The translations under genes and the position numbers were made by a program. This document shows, one piece after another, positions 51,761 to 60,979 of a DNA stretch of 64,000 nucleotides (within the stretch, counting starts at the first letter, position 1; each line of letters starts with the position of its first letter). The notes beneath the pieces are model-generated. The model was not told the origin of the DNA, ran no database searches, and saw nothing but the letters and a program-made list of their open reading frames with translations. This DNA is from JAVDCA01 sp035293985 (GTDB lineage Bacteria; Pseudomonadota; Alphaproteobacteria; Rhizobiales; Xanthobacteraceae), in NCBI GenBank assembly GCA_035293985.1, contig DATGLS010000017.1, positions 248,001 through 312,000 on the forward strand, read 5' to 3'.

Positions 51761-53151
51761 CAGGCGGATTGGCGGGCGAGCTTGCCGCTCGCCGCAACCG
51801 CGAGCGACGGCACCACGCGGATGGCGGCGGGCACCTTGTGCTTGGGGAGGTCGTCGCGACAGAGCTGCAGGATTTCGCCCGTCAGCGCATCCACCTGCGC
51901 CGGCCCGGCTTCCGCGCGCAGCACCACGTCGGCGACGACGAGCGCGCCCGTGATCGGATTTTTGCGCGCGCGCACGAGCGACATGCGCACCTGCGGGTGA
52001 CGGTTGATCACCGCCTCGACCTCCTCGGGATTCACCTTGAGGCCACCCACGTTGATCACCCCGTTGCGGCGGCCGATGAAGTAGTAGCGGCCGTCGCGCA
52101 GCTCGACGAGATCGCCGGTATCGACGAAGCCGTCATCCGCGGCGAGCGCGGGCGCGCCCGGGCCGATGTAATGCAGCGCGGTGCGGTTCGAGCGCATCCG
52201 CAGGGTGCCGTCCTCGACCTTGAGCTCGACGCCGCTCGGCAGGCGGCCGATCAGGCTCGCCGGAAATCCGGCGCGGCCGTCGTTGACGTCGAAGCCGACG
52301 CCGGCCTCGGTCGACGCATAGGCGTGGCCGACGCGCGCCTGCGGGTACATCGCCGCGAGGTTGTCGAGCACGGTCTGGTCGGCGATCTCGCCGGAGAGCC
52401 GCACATAGGCGGGCGCCATCGCGCGCGCCTGCGGGCTCATCAGCACGCGCCGCCAGTGCGAGGGCGTGCCCGAGATGTGCGTGACGCCGCGCGCGCCGAG
52501 GCGAGCGAGATGATCGCCGACCGGCTCGTCGGCGCTGGAGAGCACGAGCGAAGCGCCATCGATCAGCGCGCGAAAGAAGATCTGCAGCCCGCCGTAGCGG
52601 CGGATGTCGTAGAAGGTGGCCCAGACGACCGGCGTCTCGTGCGTGGCATCGCGCTTGATCGCACCGGTGAGGCCGGCGAGCGTGTGCACCACCATCTTGG
52701 GCGCGCCGCTGGTGCCGGACGTGAACATCAGCCACTCGGTGTCGCGCCGCTCGGCGGACAGCATTGCCATCGGCGCGATGGCGGGATGGCAGACGACGTG
52801 CAGGCGGACGCCGAGCTCGCCGGCGGCGTCGATCTGGCCGGAGGTCACGACCGCGTCAACGTCGGCGTCGGCGATCACGCGCGGAAGATGGGCGGCCGAA
52901 ATATCGGGCGGGCACAGGATCATGCGGCGGGCGACGCCGTCGAGCTCGATCAGCGCGAGCGCGGCGGTGAGCTGGTCGCCGGTCGCGATCAGGACCGAGC
53001 GGTCGGCGAGGTCGGGCAGGCGGCCGCCGAGGCTCGTGCCGCGCACGAGCTCGCCGAGCGCGACGCTGCTGTCGCGGCCGTGCAGATGACGGTTCGGCCC
53101 GCCGATCCAGTCGCGCAGCGACTCGGTGCGCTGAGCAGTCTTGTCGAGCAT
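51760..53151 (-). CDS. Adenylate-forming acyl-activating enzyme
   Basis: 463 residues of the ANL superfamily, short form. P-loop FTSGTSGAPKM (143-153); YASTEAGVGFDVN; TGDLVELRDGRYYFIGRRNGVINVGGLKVNPEEVEAV; a C-terminal Lys near the end. It lacks the extra N-terminal acyl-CoA synthetase bulk. ATG four codons into the track start is preferred over TTG. Downstream of an ACP gene by 70 bases, so it likely loads a carboxylic acid onto that ACP, as in acyl-ACP synthetases of secondary pathways. Confidence 0.88.
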   Translation of the reverse strand: MLDKTAQRTESLRDWIGGPNRHLHGRDSSVALGELVRGTSLGGRLPDLADRSVLIATGDQLTAALALIELDGVARRMILCPPDISAAHLPRVIADADVDAVVTSGQIDAAGELGVRLHVVCHPAIAPMAMLSAERRDTEWLMFTSGTSGAPKMVVHTLAGLTGAIKRDATHETPVVWATFYDIRRYGGLQIFFRALIDGASLVLSSADEPVGDHLARLGARGVTHISGTPSHWRRVLMSPQARAMAPAYVRLSGEIADQTVLDNLAAMYPQARVGHAYASTEAGVGFDVNDGRAGFPASLIGRLPSGVELKVEDGTLRMRSNRTALHYIGPGAPALAADDGFVDTGDLVELRDGRYYFIGRRNGVINVGGLKVNPEEVEAVINRHPQVRMSLVRARKNPITGALVVADVVLRAEAGPAQVDALTGEILQLCRDDLPKHKVPAAIRVVPSLAVAASGKLARQSA

Positions 53152-53221
53152 GGGTCTAGCCAACCCGTCGTCCCGCGTCGTCCTGCATCGTGCCGCTTGG
53201 CCGCATCGATCCGAGATCGGA

Positions 53222-53464
53222 TCAGGCCGCGCGGTCGTACACTTTGACGAAATCGCCGAGCGTCACCGGGAACGCCACGTCGTCGGCGGCGGTGAAAGGA
53301 TCGAGGCCGAGCTTGTCCTCGAGCCGCGCCACCAGCACCGCGAAGCAGAGCGAATCGAGGCCGGAGTCGAGCAGCACCAGGTCGTCCGACAGCGGCGCCA
53401 GCTTCTTCGCCTGCTCCTCGGCGACTTTTCGCATCTCGGCCAGTATCGTTAATTTAGTGGTCAT
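53222..53464 (-). CDS. Acyl carrier protein, stand-alone
   Basis: An 80-residue four-helix carrier with the phosphopantetheine serine Ser38 in DSGLDSLCFAV. Composition differs from fatty-acid ACP (fewer acids in helix 2), suggesting a dedicated role. First gene of ACP-adenylation-SDR. No phosphopantetheinyl transferase in the window. Divergent from the acyltransferase at 53.5 kb. Confidence 0.92.
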   Translation of the reverse strand: MTTKLTILAEMRKVAEEQAKKLAPLSDDLVLLDSGLDSLCFAVLVARLEDKLGLDPFTAADDVAFPVTLGDFVKVYDRAA

Positions 53465-53539
53465 CCCGCATCACCTATAGTTTCACCTATAGTTTCCCAG
53501 GGGCGGGTATAGACCAGCACCACGATCGATCAAGCGCGC

Positions 53540-54451
53540 ATGCAAGTTATGGTCAATGCGGAGAAAGTGACCGTGGCGTCGCCCAATACGGCGCCCAACA
53601 GGGGGAGGATTCGCTGCCGGCAGATCGCCGACGGCGATCTCGACGCGCTGGTCGATCTGCTCGAGCGCGGCTTCGCGCGGCGGCGCACGCGCGCATTCTG
53701 GCAGCGCGCGCTCGCATGCTTGCGCACGCGCGAAGTTCCGAGCGGCATGCCGCGATATGGTTATCTTTTGGAAAACGACGGCGCGCCGGTCGGCGTCATC
53801 CTGCTGATCTTCGCCACTACGCCCGGCACCGACATGCCGCGCGCCAACGTGTCGAGCTGGTACGTCGAGCCGGCCTTCCGCAGCTATGCGCCGCTGCTGG
53901 TGTCGCAGGCGCTCAAGCTCAAGCAGGTCACCTATCTCAACATCTCGGCGGCGCGCCACACCTGGCCGATCGTCGAGGCCCAGGGGTACAAGCGCTACAG
54001 CAGCGGCATCATCGTCGCGGCGCCGGCCCTGCAGCGCTCGCACGAGCGCGTGCGACTGCTTGCGGCGGATGAGACGCCCGACGTGCCGCATGCGCCGTTC
54101 GCGCGCGATCTGATGAGCGCGCATGTCGGCTTCGGCTGCATCGCGGTCTGGGGCGTGACGGCGGAGCGCGCGCTGCCGTTCGTCTTCCGGCCGCGCATCG
54201 TGAAGGGCCTGCTGCCGTGCGCGCAGCTCGTCTATTGCGACGACGTCGCGGCCTTCGTTTGCTTCGCCGGGCCGCTCGGCCGCTTCCTCGCGCGGCGCGC
54301 GCTGCCGTTCGTCATCCTCGATGCCAACGGCCCGGTCGCGGGCCTCGCCGGCAAATATTTCGCCGACACCACGCCCAAATATTTCCGCGGGCCGGTCGCG
54401 CCGCGGCTCGGCGACCTCGCCTACACGGAAGCCGCGCTGTTCGGCATTTGA
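53540..54451 (+). CDS. GNAT-like acyl-CoA acyltransferase
   Basis: 303 residues with a split GNAT-type acetyltransferase fold. Recognisable pieces are IRCRQIADGDLDALVDLLERGFARR, GVILLIF, ANVSSWYVEPAFRSYAPLLV and a second-half stretch with GFGCIAVWG; the annotation usually given is acyl-CoA acyltransferase. Divergent from the ACP module with a 75-base gap, so a shared promoter region is likely. It may move the acyl group from ACP or CoA to an amine (inference). Confidence 0.75.
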   Translation: MQVMVNAEKVTVASPNTAPNRGRIRCRQIADGDLDALVDLLERGFARRRTRAFWQRALACLRTREVPSGMPRYGYLLENDGAPVGVILLIFATTPGTDMPRANVSSWYVEPAFRSYAPLLVSQALKLKQVTYLNISAARHTWPIVEAQGYKRYSSGIIVAAPALQRSHERVRLLAADETPDVPHAPFARDLMSAHVGFGCIAVWGVTAERALPFVFRPRIVKGLLPCAQLVYCDDVAAFVCFAGPLGRFLARRALPFVILDANGPVAGLAGKYFADTTPKYFRGPVAPRLGDLAYTEAALFGI

Positions 54452-54736
54452 GCGCGGTGTCGCGTTGCTCGGCGATGGCCCGGACACCAAGTCCGCTGCC
54501 TTGAAGGATGATTGCGCTTTTCCGTGCTTCGAGAGTGGCCTCGGATCGGCGCAGCCCGAGCAGCGAGGCGCGTTTCGCAAGTTGCCCGATCGCCTTTGAC
54601 GCCGCGGCCCAGGCTTTCGGCTTGGTAGTTCTCCTTTAACGATGCGGATTAAGCGTCCATGAAACGGAATGTGCCAATCTGCGCGGGGGAGATCTGATCG
54701 ACTGAAAGGCGATGAGGAATCGGGCGGGAGGCCGAC

Positions 54737-55639
54737 ATGTCGCTTGCGGCGGCACTTGTCTACTGGGTGATCGTGGCGATGTGGCTGAGCGTGCTCGGCG
54801 CGGTTGCTTTCTTTTACGCCCGCCATCCTCGCGCTTTTGGAACCACCCGCCTGCTCCTGTGCGTGATCGGCATCGATACCTGTCGCAACATCTTCGAGAA
54901 CGTCTATTTCGGCCTCTACTTCGGCGCCCAGTATGGGCTCTTCCAACCGTCGGTGATCGGAATTCTCGGCCGGCCAGGGCTACTCCTGATGCCCAAGCTG
55001 ATGAACGTCGTCGCCGGCGGGCTGGTGCTCGGCCTCCTCCTCTTGCGCTGGCTGCCGCTCGCGGTGGCAGAATGGAGACACGCCGAGAAACGCGCCACCA
55101 ATCTGCGCAATCTCGCGGCGCTTGATCCGCTTACCGGCATCTACAATCGCCGGCAGTTCGAGCTACTGGCGCGGGCCGAACTCGCGCGCTGCCAGCGTTA
55201 CCAGCGGCCTTTATCGGTGCTGATCCTCGACATCGATCATTTCAAAAGCGTCAACGACCGATTCGGCCACGAAGCCGGCGATCACGCGCTGAAGGCGGTC
55301 GCATCGACGATCGCCTCGGCAAAGCGGGATTCCGACATCGTGGCGCGCATCGGCGGCGAAGAGTTTGCCGTTCTCCTGCCGGAGACCGGTGAGCAAGCCG
55401 CAAACATGGTCGCGGAGCGTCTGCGCATTTCGGTACGCGATCACGAGATCGACACCGAGGCCGGCATCTTGCGCATGAGCGTGAGCATCGGCGTCGCCGG
55501 AGCGACGCCAGCCACCTCCGGGCTCGAGGCCCTGCTGCGCAACGCCGACCGCGCACTTTATGACGCGAAGCACGAGGGGCGCGACCGGGTCAAGATAGCG
55601 ATCAGCGTCTCACAGGCACTCGCGAACGCCGCAGAGTAG
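54737..55639 (+). CDS. Diguanylate cyclase (GGDEF) with membrane sensor
   Basis: A 300-residue protein. Three hydrophobic segments (about 5-27, 38-56, 85-112) form a short membrane sensor, then a GGDEF domain from about 125 to 290. Active loop GGEEF (206-210) and the inhibitory RxxD site Arg197-Asp200 five residues before it are both present, so an active, product-inhibited c-di-GMP synthase. Stand-alone; no EAL domain. Signal unknown. Confidence 0.92.
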   Translation: MSLAAALVYWVIVAMWLSVLGAVAFFYARHPRAFGTTRLLLCVIGIDTCRNIFENVYFGLYFGAQYGLFQPSVIGILGRPGLLLMPKLMNVVAGGLVLGLLLLRWLPLAVAEWRHAEKRATNLRNLAALDPLTGIYNRRQFELLARAELARCQRYQRPLSVLILDIDHFKSVNDRFGHEAGDHALKAVASTIASAKRDSDIVARIGGEEFAVLLPETGEQAANMVAERLRISVRDHEIDTEAGILRMSVSIGVAGATPATSGLEALLRNADRALYDAKHEGRDRVKIAISVSQALANAAE

Positions 55640-55834
55640 GCAGGTAAGCGCGTTTCGCAGACGCCAGCCTTCGCGCCGACATACGATTGAAGGGCTCCTC
55701 AGCCCGCGCCTCGTAGCAGCGGCGTGCCGCTATGAAGACGCGCTTCCGAGCCCGCCGTCACGTCTGAAGCACATGGACTCTCGCGCGATCAGTGACGTGT
55801 CACATGCCGCTGCCCGTCGGCTGTCGGTCCGCGC

Positions 55835-56740
55835 TCACAACGCCAGCGCCTCGCGCGCGGCGGCCGGCCAGCTGCGCAGGTCGAGGCCGTGGGCGGCGAA
55901 CAGCGCCAGCGTGAGCCGGTCGATGCCGAAGGCGACGCAGCCCGTGTGGGCGAGCGCGCCCGCCGCGGTCTGCAGCTCCCAGGTCTTGCCGAAGTGGTCG
56001 CGGTGATAGTTGAAGCTCATGCATGCGGTCGGCGCCTGCGCGGAGCGCACCGGGATCAGGAGCTCGAACTTGAGCGACTGCTCGACCTGGTTGATCGCCA
56101 TCAGCTTGCCGGCACGGCCGAAAAACGGATCGCTCGCGGTCTCGGTCTTGTAGTCGAGGCCGAGCAGATCGGCGATCTCGGGGGCGCGCGTCATCCACTC
56201 CTCGCGGAACGCGATCACCTGCGCGGGCGTGCCGATGCGCACGAACTCGCGCATGCGGAAGGTCTGGAACCGATCGATCTGCGCCGAGGGCTCGTGGCGG
56301 AAGCAGTCGCTCGCGACGTCGAACAGAAGGCCCGCTTGCGGCACCGCTCCGCGCTTGCCCACCAGCGGATAGAGCGGATAGCAGGCCGCCGGCGTGAGGA
56401 CGAGATCGGTCGCATCGAGCGCCCCGGTCCATTCGCCCTTCGCCCTGTCGCCCTCGACCGCGCCGCGGATGTCGGCCTCCGAGCCGTGCAAGCAGCACAC
56501 CGCGCCGAGCAGGTTGGGAAAGCTGCCAAGATAGCCGGACTTCTGGATGTGGGCGCGGCTCATCACCGGCGGGAAGCGCAGGACCTCGGTCTCCGCCGCA
56601 CGGTGGCGCGAGATCAGGACATTGAGCCCGTCGACGACGCGCTCGAACGTCGCGGTGCGGGCGAAGACGCCCTCGACCCCGCTCGGCTGCAGCAGCGCTT
56701 CGGTCGTGAGCTTGAGCGGATCGCGAACCACATAATTCAT
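55835..56740 (-). CDS. Amino acid:[carrier protein] ligase (SerRS-like)
   Basis: A 301-residue class II aminoacyl-tRNA-synthetase catalytic core without the tRNA-binding domain. Motif 2 is FRHEPSAQIDRFQTFRMREFVRIG and motif 3 is AFGIDRLTLAL. Candidate zinc ligands are Cys120, Glu165 and Cys268, spaced exactly like the Cys131/Glu176/Cys279 I recall for the Bradyrhizobium enzyme. The known relatives activate Gly or Ala and load it onto a carrier-protein phosphopantetheine. It clusters with a flavin dehydrogenase-like gene and its carrier protein, the same arrangement as in Bradyrhizobium. Start gives the family N terminus. Product unknown. Confidence 0.93.
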   Translation of the reverse strand: MNYVVRDPLKLTTEALLQPSGVEGVFARTATFERVVDGLNVLISRHRAAETEVLRFPPVMSRAHIQKSGYLGSFPNLLGAVCCLHGSEADIRGAVEGDRAKGEWTGALDATDLVLTPAACYPLYPLVGKRGAVPQAGLLFDVASDCFRHEPSAQIDRFQTFRMREFVRIGTPAQVIAFREEWMTRAPEIADLLGLDYKTETASDPFFGRAGKLMAINQVEQSLKFELLIPVRSAQAPTACMSFNYHRDHFGKTWELQTAAGALAHTGCVAFGIDRLTLALFAAHGLDLRSWPAAAREALAL

Positions 56741-56819
56741 GTCTTCGGCCTCCTCGTTATTGTCTTCGCCGGCTCGCCCTGCCGCGCTTCATGGGCGAGC
56801 CGCATGATCGATCGAGTCC

Positions 56820-58070
56820 TCAATCGGTGAGCAGCGCCGGCACCTCGACGAGCAGCGCCGCGCTCGCGACGTTGCCGAGGATGCGGTCGTTGTTGATCAT
56901 CACCGACGACGAAAGCGCATCGCGCAGATTGCGCGCGACGCTGAAATCGCCATCGTTGCGGTAGCCCGCGAGCCCGCACGCCTGCAGGCAGCTCGTCACG
57001 ATGGCGATCGACATTTCCGATGCGTTCACCTTGAGCAGGTTCAGCGTGGTCTGGAAGTCGAGCCCCTCGGCCTCGCCGTCGCCGGCGAGGATCGCCTCGT
57101 AGCGCTGCAGCGCCGAGGTCACGCTCGCCTGCAGCACGCGCAGGCTCGCGCTCGCGCGGGTGAGGTGGGCCGCGCCGGGCGGCAGCTGGCCGCCATTGCC
57201 GCGCATCGCCTTGCGGGTGAACTGGCGCGCGCGCTCGACCGCGCTCGCCGCGATGCCGGTCCACACCGCGCTCCAGGCGAGATGGGCGACCGGCATGACC
57301 GTATGGGCGTGAATCTTCTGGTACGGCTCGGGGAAGACCTGCGCGAGCTGTCCGGCCGCCTCGAGCTTGAAGCCGGCGCTGCAGGTGCCGCGCATGCCGA
57401 GCGTGTCCCAGCCGGAGAGCCGGTCGAGGGTGTAATGCTCCTTGAGCAGCGCGACCAGGACCTGATCGGTCGCCGCGGCGTCGGGCGAGCGGCGCGCCGT
57501 GGTGACGATGCCGTCGGCCTGGGCGCCGTAGGACATCACCGTCGCGGCCTTGGCGAGGGCGAAGCGCGCGCCGTGCTCGACCACCGCGCAGTCGCTCTTG
57601 CGCAGGTCGCCGCCGCCCTGCCCGTCGGTGGTCGATGAGGCGAGCAGAAGCTGGCGATCGCACACGCGACGCAGCAGCTCGGTGTGCCAGGCGCTGGTGC
57701 GCGCGTGGCGCACGAGGCATGCGACCGAAATCTGGTGCATCGCATACGTCATCGCGGCCGACGCGCAGGCGCGGCCGAGCACGTAGCAGACGTCGACCAC
57801 GTCGGAGAGGCGCGCGCCCTCGCCGCCGAGCTCGACCGGGACGAGGATTCCGAGCAGTCGCTGCGCCCGGATGGCCGAGAACGCCTCGGCGGGAAAGCGC
57901 GCCTCGGCGTCCACCGCGGCCGCATGCGCGGCGGCGACGGCGGCGGCCGCCTGGGCGCGGCGCTTGAGATCCTTGGTGAGCGGATAAACCTGGCTCGACG
58001 TGTCGCGCGCAGCCTGGTCGTCGCGCGGGGGAACGCGGCGATTGCCGTCCTGCGTTTCAACGAGCGTCAT
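56820..58070 (-). CDS. Acyl-CoA dehydrogenase-family flavoenzyme
   Basis: 416 residues of the acyl-CoA dehydrogenase fold with N-terminal helices, a middle beta domain (VMSYGAQADGIVTTAR, GWDTLGMRGTCSAGF near 215-235) and a C-terminal helical domain. Lying in the amino acid:carrier ligase cluster, it probably oxidises the aminoacyl chain tethered to the carrier rather than a CoA ester (inference). AGGAGG decides the ATG at 58070. The catalytic Glu of fatty-acid enzymes is not obvious. Confidence 0.9.
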   Translation of the reverse strand: MTLVETQDGNRRVPPRDDQAARDTSSQVYPLTKDLKRRAQAAAAVAAAHAAAVDAEARFPAEAFSAIRAQRLLGILVPVELGGEGARLSDVVDVCYVLGRACASAAMTYAMHQISVACLVRHARTSAWHTELLRRVCDRQLLLASSTTDGQGGGDLRKSDCAVVEHGARFALAKAATVMSYGAQADGIVTTARRSPDAAATDQVLVALLKEHYTLDRLSGWDTLGMRGTCSAGFKLEAAGQLAQVFPEPYQKIHAHTVMPVAHLAWSAVWTGIAASAVERARQFTRKAMRGNGGQLPPGAAHLTRASASLRVLQASVTSALQRYEAILAGDGEAEGLDFQTTLNLLKVNASEMSIAIVTSCLQACGLAGYRNDGDFSVARNLRDALSSSVMINNDRILGNVASAALLVEVPALLTD

Positions 58071-58313
58071 GAGGTGGCCTCCTCGCATCGCATCGATGCG
58101 GCCCTTGTCCAGCTTGCGCGCGCATATCGCAACAAATTTTCGCGAATTAATGGAAAACGCGGCGAGCTTTCTCGACAGATGGTTACCCGCGCGAAATGCC
58201 TGCAATTAGCGGACAATTTGAGCAAACCGCATACATGTTTGTTAATGCTGAATCGATCGAACGAATGCCAAATCTCGCGCACGCTGTTATGCTTTTGGCG
58301 AGGCGAAGTTTGC

Positions 58314-58333
58314 GTGGCCGCGTTATCGGCCAC
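58314..58333 (+). promoter_or_regulatory. Hairpin upstream of carrier protein
   Basis: GTGGCCG-N6-CGGCCAC, a perfect 7-bp inverted repeat 23 bases before the carrier protein ATG; a candidate operator or leader hairpin in the divergent region. Confidence 0.4.
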
Positions 58334-58356
58334 ACGAGATGCTGGACGGATCAGAC

Positions 58357-58626
58357 ATGGCGAAGATCGAGCTTGCTCCGCGCGAGCGCATCACCGCAGT
58401 CGTGCGGCGGCTGCTTGCAGAGCGTTCCATCACGCGCGCGTTCACGGCGCAGGAAGAGCTGCGCGACGTCGGTCTCACCTCGCTCGACATGGTGAACCTG
58501 GTGCTTGCGGTCGAGTCCGAGCTCGGCGTCGCCATCCCGGAGGCCGAGATCACGCCGGCGAATTTCCGCTCGGTCGCGACGATCGAGGCGCTGGTCGCCG
58601 GGCTGCGGCACCGCTCAGCGGCGTAG
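58357..58626 (+). CDS. Carrier protein of the aminoacyl ligase cluster
   Basis: An 89-residue phosphopantetheine carrier; Ser42 in DVGLTSLDMVNLVLAVE. It resembles the carrier aminoacylated by the SerRS-like ligase in Bradyrhizobium. ATG at 58357 is preferred to one six codons earlier. It is divergent from the flavoenzyme with a 286-base gap, and its 3' end overlaps the DUF1194 gene by 12 bases. Confidence 0.93.
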   Translation: MAKIELAPRERITAVVRRLLAERSITRAFTAQEELRDVGLTSLDMVNLVLAVESELGVAIPEAEITPANFRSVATIEALVAGLRHRSAA

Positions 58627-59349
58627 GATCACCGGCGGGTTCGCCGCGATCTCGTTGATCAGCTTCTTGATGATCGCTTCGGCAAAGGTCTCGTAACTCG
58701 TCGCCGGCACCATGAAGGCGCCGGGCCCGCCGATCACGAAATCGCGATAGTAACGATCGAGATCGGCCTCGACCGTGAGGATCGGCAGGCCGTTGATGCC
58801 GATGCCGGCGGCCACCGCCTCGTCGCGCGCGAGCGTCACCGGCCGTCCGGCGTTGTTCGAGCCGTCGCCCGACACGTCGATCACGCGCCGCGCGGGCTCA
58901 TAGGCCGCCTGCGCCAGCAGCAAACGCGCGTAGTCGATAGCGCCGCTGATCGAGGTGCCGCCGCCGAACAGCCGGCGCGGCGCCGCGTCGATTGCTGCGG
59001 CAAACGCCTCCGCCGACGCCGCATCCTTGACCAGCATCCACGGCACCACCTGGACCTGCAGGCGCGGACCGGTCCATTGAAACATGGTGACGGCGATCGA
59101 CTGGGTGCCGGTGGCGCGGATCGCGGCGAGCACGCGCGGATCGCGGAAGGCCGCCGCGTAGCCCTGCTTCTGCAGCTCGAAGCGCGCCTCGCTGACGCTG
59201 CCCGAGGCGTCGACCGCGAGCACCAACGCGAGATCGATCGGCGAGGCCGCGCGCGCCGCGGGCGGCAGCACGGCCGTGAGGAAAAGTGCGGCCGCACCGA
59301 GAAGCCATCGGCGGCGTGGCGCCAACAGCGGCTCCGCCCATCTCGCCAT
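58615..59349 (-). CDS. Secreted DUF1194 (VWA-like) protein
   Basis: 244 residues: signal peptide (hydrophobic about 13-34, AARA cleavage) then a von Willebrand A-like domain with MIDAS DASGS in ALVLAVDASGSVSEARF and DVSGDGSNN. Such proteins are periplasmic and bind metal; role unknown. Start at MARWAEP, preceded by GGCGCGGG. Convergent with the carrier protein. Confidence 0.85.
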   Translation of the reverse strand: MARWAEPLLAPRRRWLLGAAALFLTAVLPPAARAASPIDLALVLAVDASGSVSEARFELQKQGYAAAFRDPRVLAAIRATGTQSIAVTMFQWTGPRLQVQVVPWMLVKDAASAEAFAAAIDAAPRRLFGGGTSISGAIDYARLLLAQAAYEPARRVIDVSGDGSNNAGRPVTLARDEAVAAGIGINGLPILTVEADLDRYYRDFVIGGPGAFMVPATSYETFAEAIIKKLINEIAANPPVILRR

Positions 59350-59380
59350 CACGTCGCCCGCGCCTTTTGATGAAAACGCA

Positions 59381-60979
59381 TCAGCGCAGCAGCCGGTCAT
59401 CGGACAACCGGTGGCGCGCCGCGAGGACTTCCAGATCCTGGCGCAACGATAGGCTGCGCGCACGCAGGTCGCCAGCGAATTTTCCCGCGCGCCACACGCG
59501 ACGCGCTCGCGCGGGCCCGGTTCGCGAACCGAGCATCGCGGCGAGCGCCTCGGGCAAGGTCGGATGCCGGAATTCGAAACCCGACAGCTCCGCCTTTTCG
59601 GGCAATACGCGCTGGCCGCCGATGAGCAGCTCGTCGGCGAGATCGCCGGCGAGGCCGCGCAGCAGCGGCGCCGGGATCGGGATGAAGGCCGGCCGGTGCA
59701 GCGCGCGGGCGAGCTCGCGGGTGAAGGTTCGGTTGTCGACCGGCACCGGCGCGGTCGCGTTGACGGGCCCGGTGAGCGTCGGCGTGGCGATGACATGGGC
59801 GATCAGGCGCACGAGGTCGTCGCGCTCGATCCACGACATCCATTGCCGGCCGCGGCCGATGCGGCCGCCGAGCCCGAATTCGAACGGCGTCAGCAGCTGC
59901 GCGAGCACGCCGCCCTCAGTGCCGAGCACCAGGCCGATGCGCAGCCGCACGGTGCGCACGCCGTGCCGCTCGGCCGCCTTGGCGGCACCCTCCGAGGCGG
60001 CGCAGACGCGGTGGGTGAAGCACGACTTGCCGCCATCGAACTCGGTGAGCGCCTCGTCCTGCCACAGGCCGTACCAGCCGACCGCGGAGGCGCTGACGAG
60101 AGCCCCTGGCTTGCGCTCGAGCCGGGCGATCAGGCGCACCACGCCGCGCGTCATGCGCAGGCGCGAGGCGAGGATGCGACGACGGCGTGCCGCCGTCCAC
60201 AAGCCGCCCGCGATGGACTCGCCGGCGAGGTTGACGATCGCGTCGATCGCCGTGTCGCTCGGGATCTGGTCGAGCGTGGTGACCAGCCAGAACGGCGGCG
60301 GCAGGCGGACGGCCTTCGCTGGGTCGCGCGTCAGCACGATCGCGCGATGGCCGGCGGCGACGAGCGCCTCGACGACGCGCGAGCCGATGAAGCCGGTGGC
60401 TCCGGTGATGAGGACCGTCTGGTGCGCGGGCAGCGCCGTCATCAAGCCGCTGACCTTGGCCAGCGCCTTGCCGGCTGCGCGACGGCGCAGCCGCGCCGCG
60501 GCGGCGAGATCGCGCAAGCCGAACAGCGCGACGCTGCCTGCCGCAATCGATGCCAGCACGCTCCATCCGCCGTAGGACACCGGCACGAGCGCCGTCGTCG
60601 TCCGCGCCCACGTCGCCAGGATGGGCACGAGCAGCACCAGAATGGCGCCGTAGTTGAGCGCCAGCAGCGTGTGGCTGATGCGCTCGCTCGCCGCCAGCTT
60701 GCGGCTCACGTCCTCCTCGATGAAGTCCATCAGCGTGATGGCGATCTCGACGACGAGGAGGGCGATCACGGGCAGCGCCCACAGGCCGTGCGGCTCGGTC
60801 CAGGCCAGGGTGATGAACAGCAGCGCATAGATGAGATTGCGGGCGCCGTGCAGCCTCAACTCGTGCTGCTGCGATGGGCGCCAGGCGAGGCGCTCGGTCC
60901 GCTCGTGATGAAAGAGCGTGTCGAATGCGCCCATGAGGATCTGCGCCGAGATGAGAAGCCAGAGGATGAGCGACGTCAT
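59381..60979 (-). CDS. Membrane domain fused to TIGR01777 epimerase
   Basis: 532 residues. The N-terminal 155 hold about four transmembrane segments (MTSLILWLLISAQILMGAF...), then a Rossmann epimerase of the TIGR01777 / SulA-like group with ITGATGFIGSRVV, NLAGESIAGGLW and SASAVGWYG. Stand-alone family members are about 300 residues, so this is a fusion. The start overlaps the DUF4166 stop (ATGA). Membrane lipid or cell-envelope epimerase is suggested (inference). Confidence 0.85.
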   Translation of the reverse strand: MTSLILWLLISAQILMGAFDTLFHHERTERLAWRPSQQHELRLHGARNLIYALLFITLAWTEPHGLWALPVIALLVVEIAITLMDFIEEDVSRKLAASERISHTLLALNYGAILVLLVPILATWARTTTALVPVSYGGWSVLASIAAGSVALFGLRDLAAAARLRRRAAGKALAKVSGLMTALPAHQTVLITGATGFIGSRVVEALVAAGHRAIVLTRDPAKAVRLPPPFWLVTTLDQIPSDTAIDAIVNLAGESIAGGLWTAARRRRILASRLRMTRGVVRLIARLERKPGALVSASAVGWYGLWQDEALTEFDGGKSCFTHRVCAASEGAAKAAERHGVRTVRLRIGLVLGTEGGVLAQLLTPFEFGLGGRIGRGRQWMSWIERDDLVRLIAHVIATPTLTGPVNATAPVPVDNRTFTRELARALHRPAFIPIPAPLLRGLAGDLADELLIGGQRVLPEKAELSGFEFRHPTLPEALAAMLGSRTGPARARRVWRAGKFAGDLRARSLSLRQDLEVLAARHRLSDDRLLR

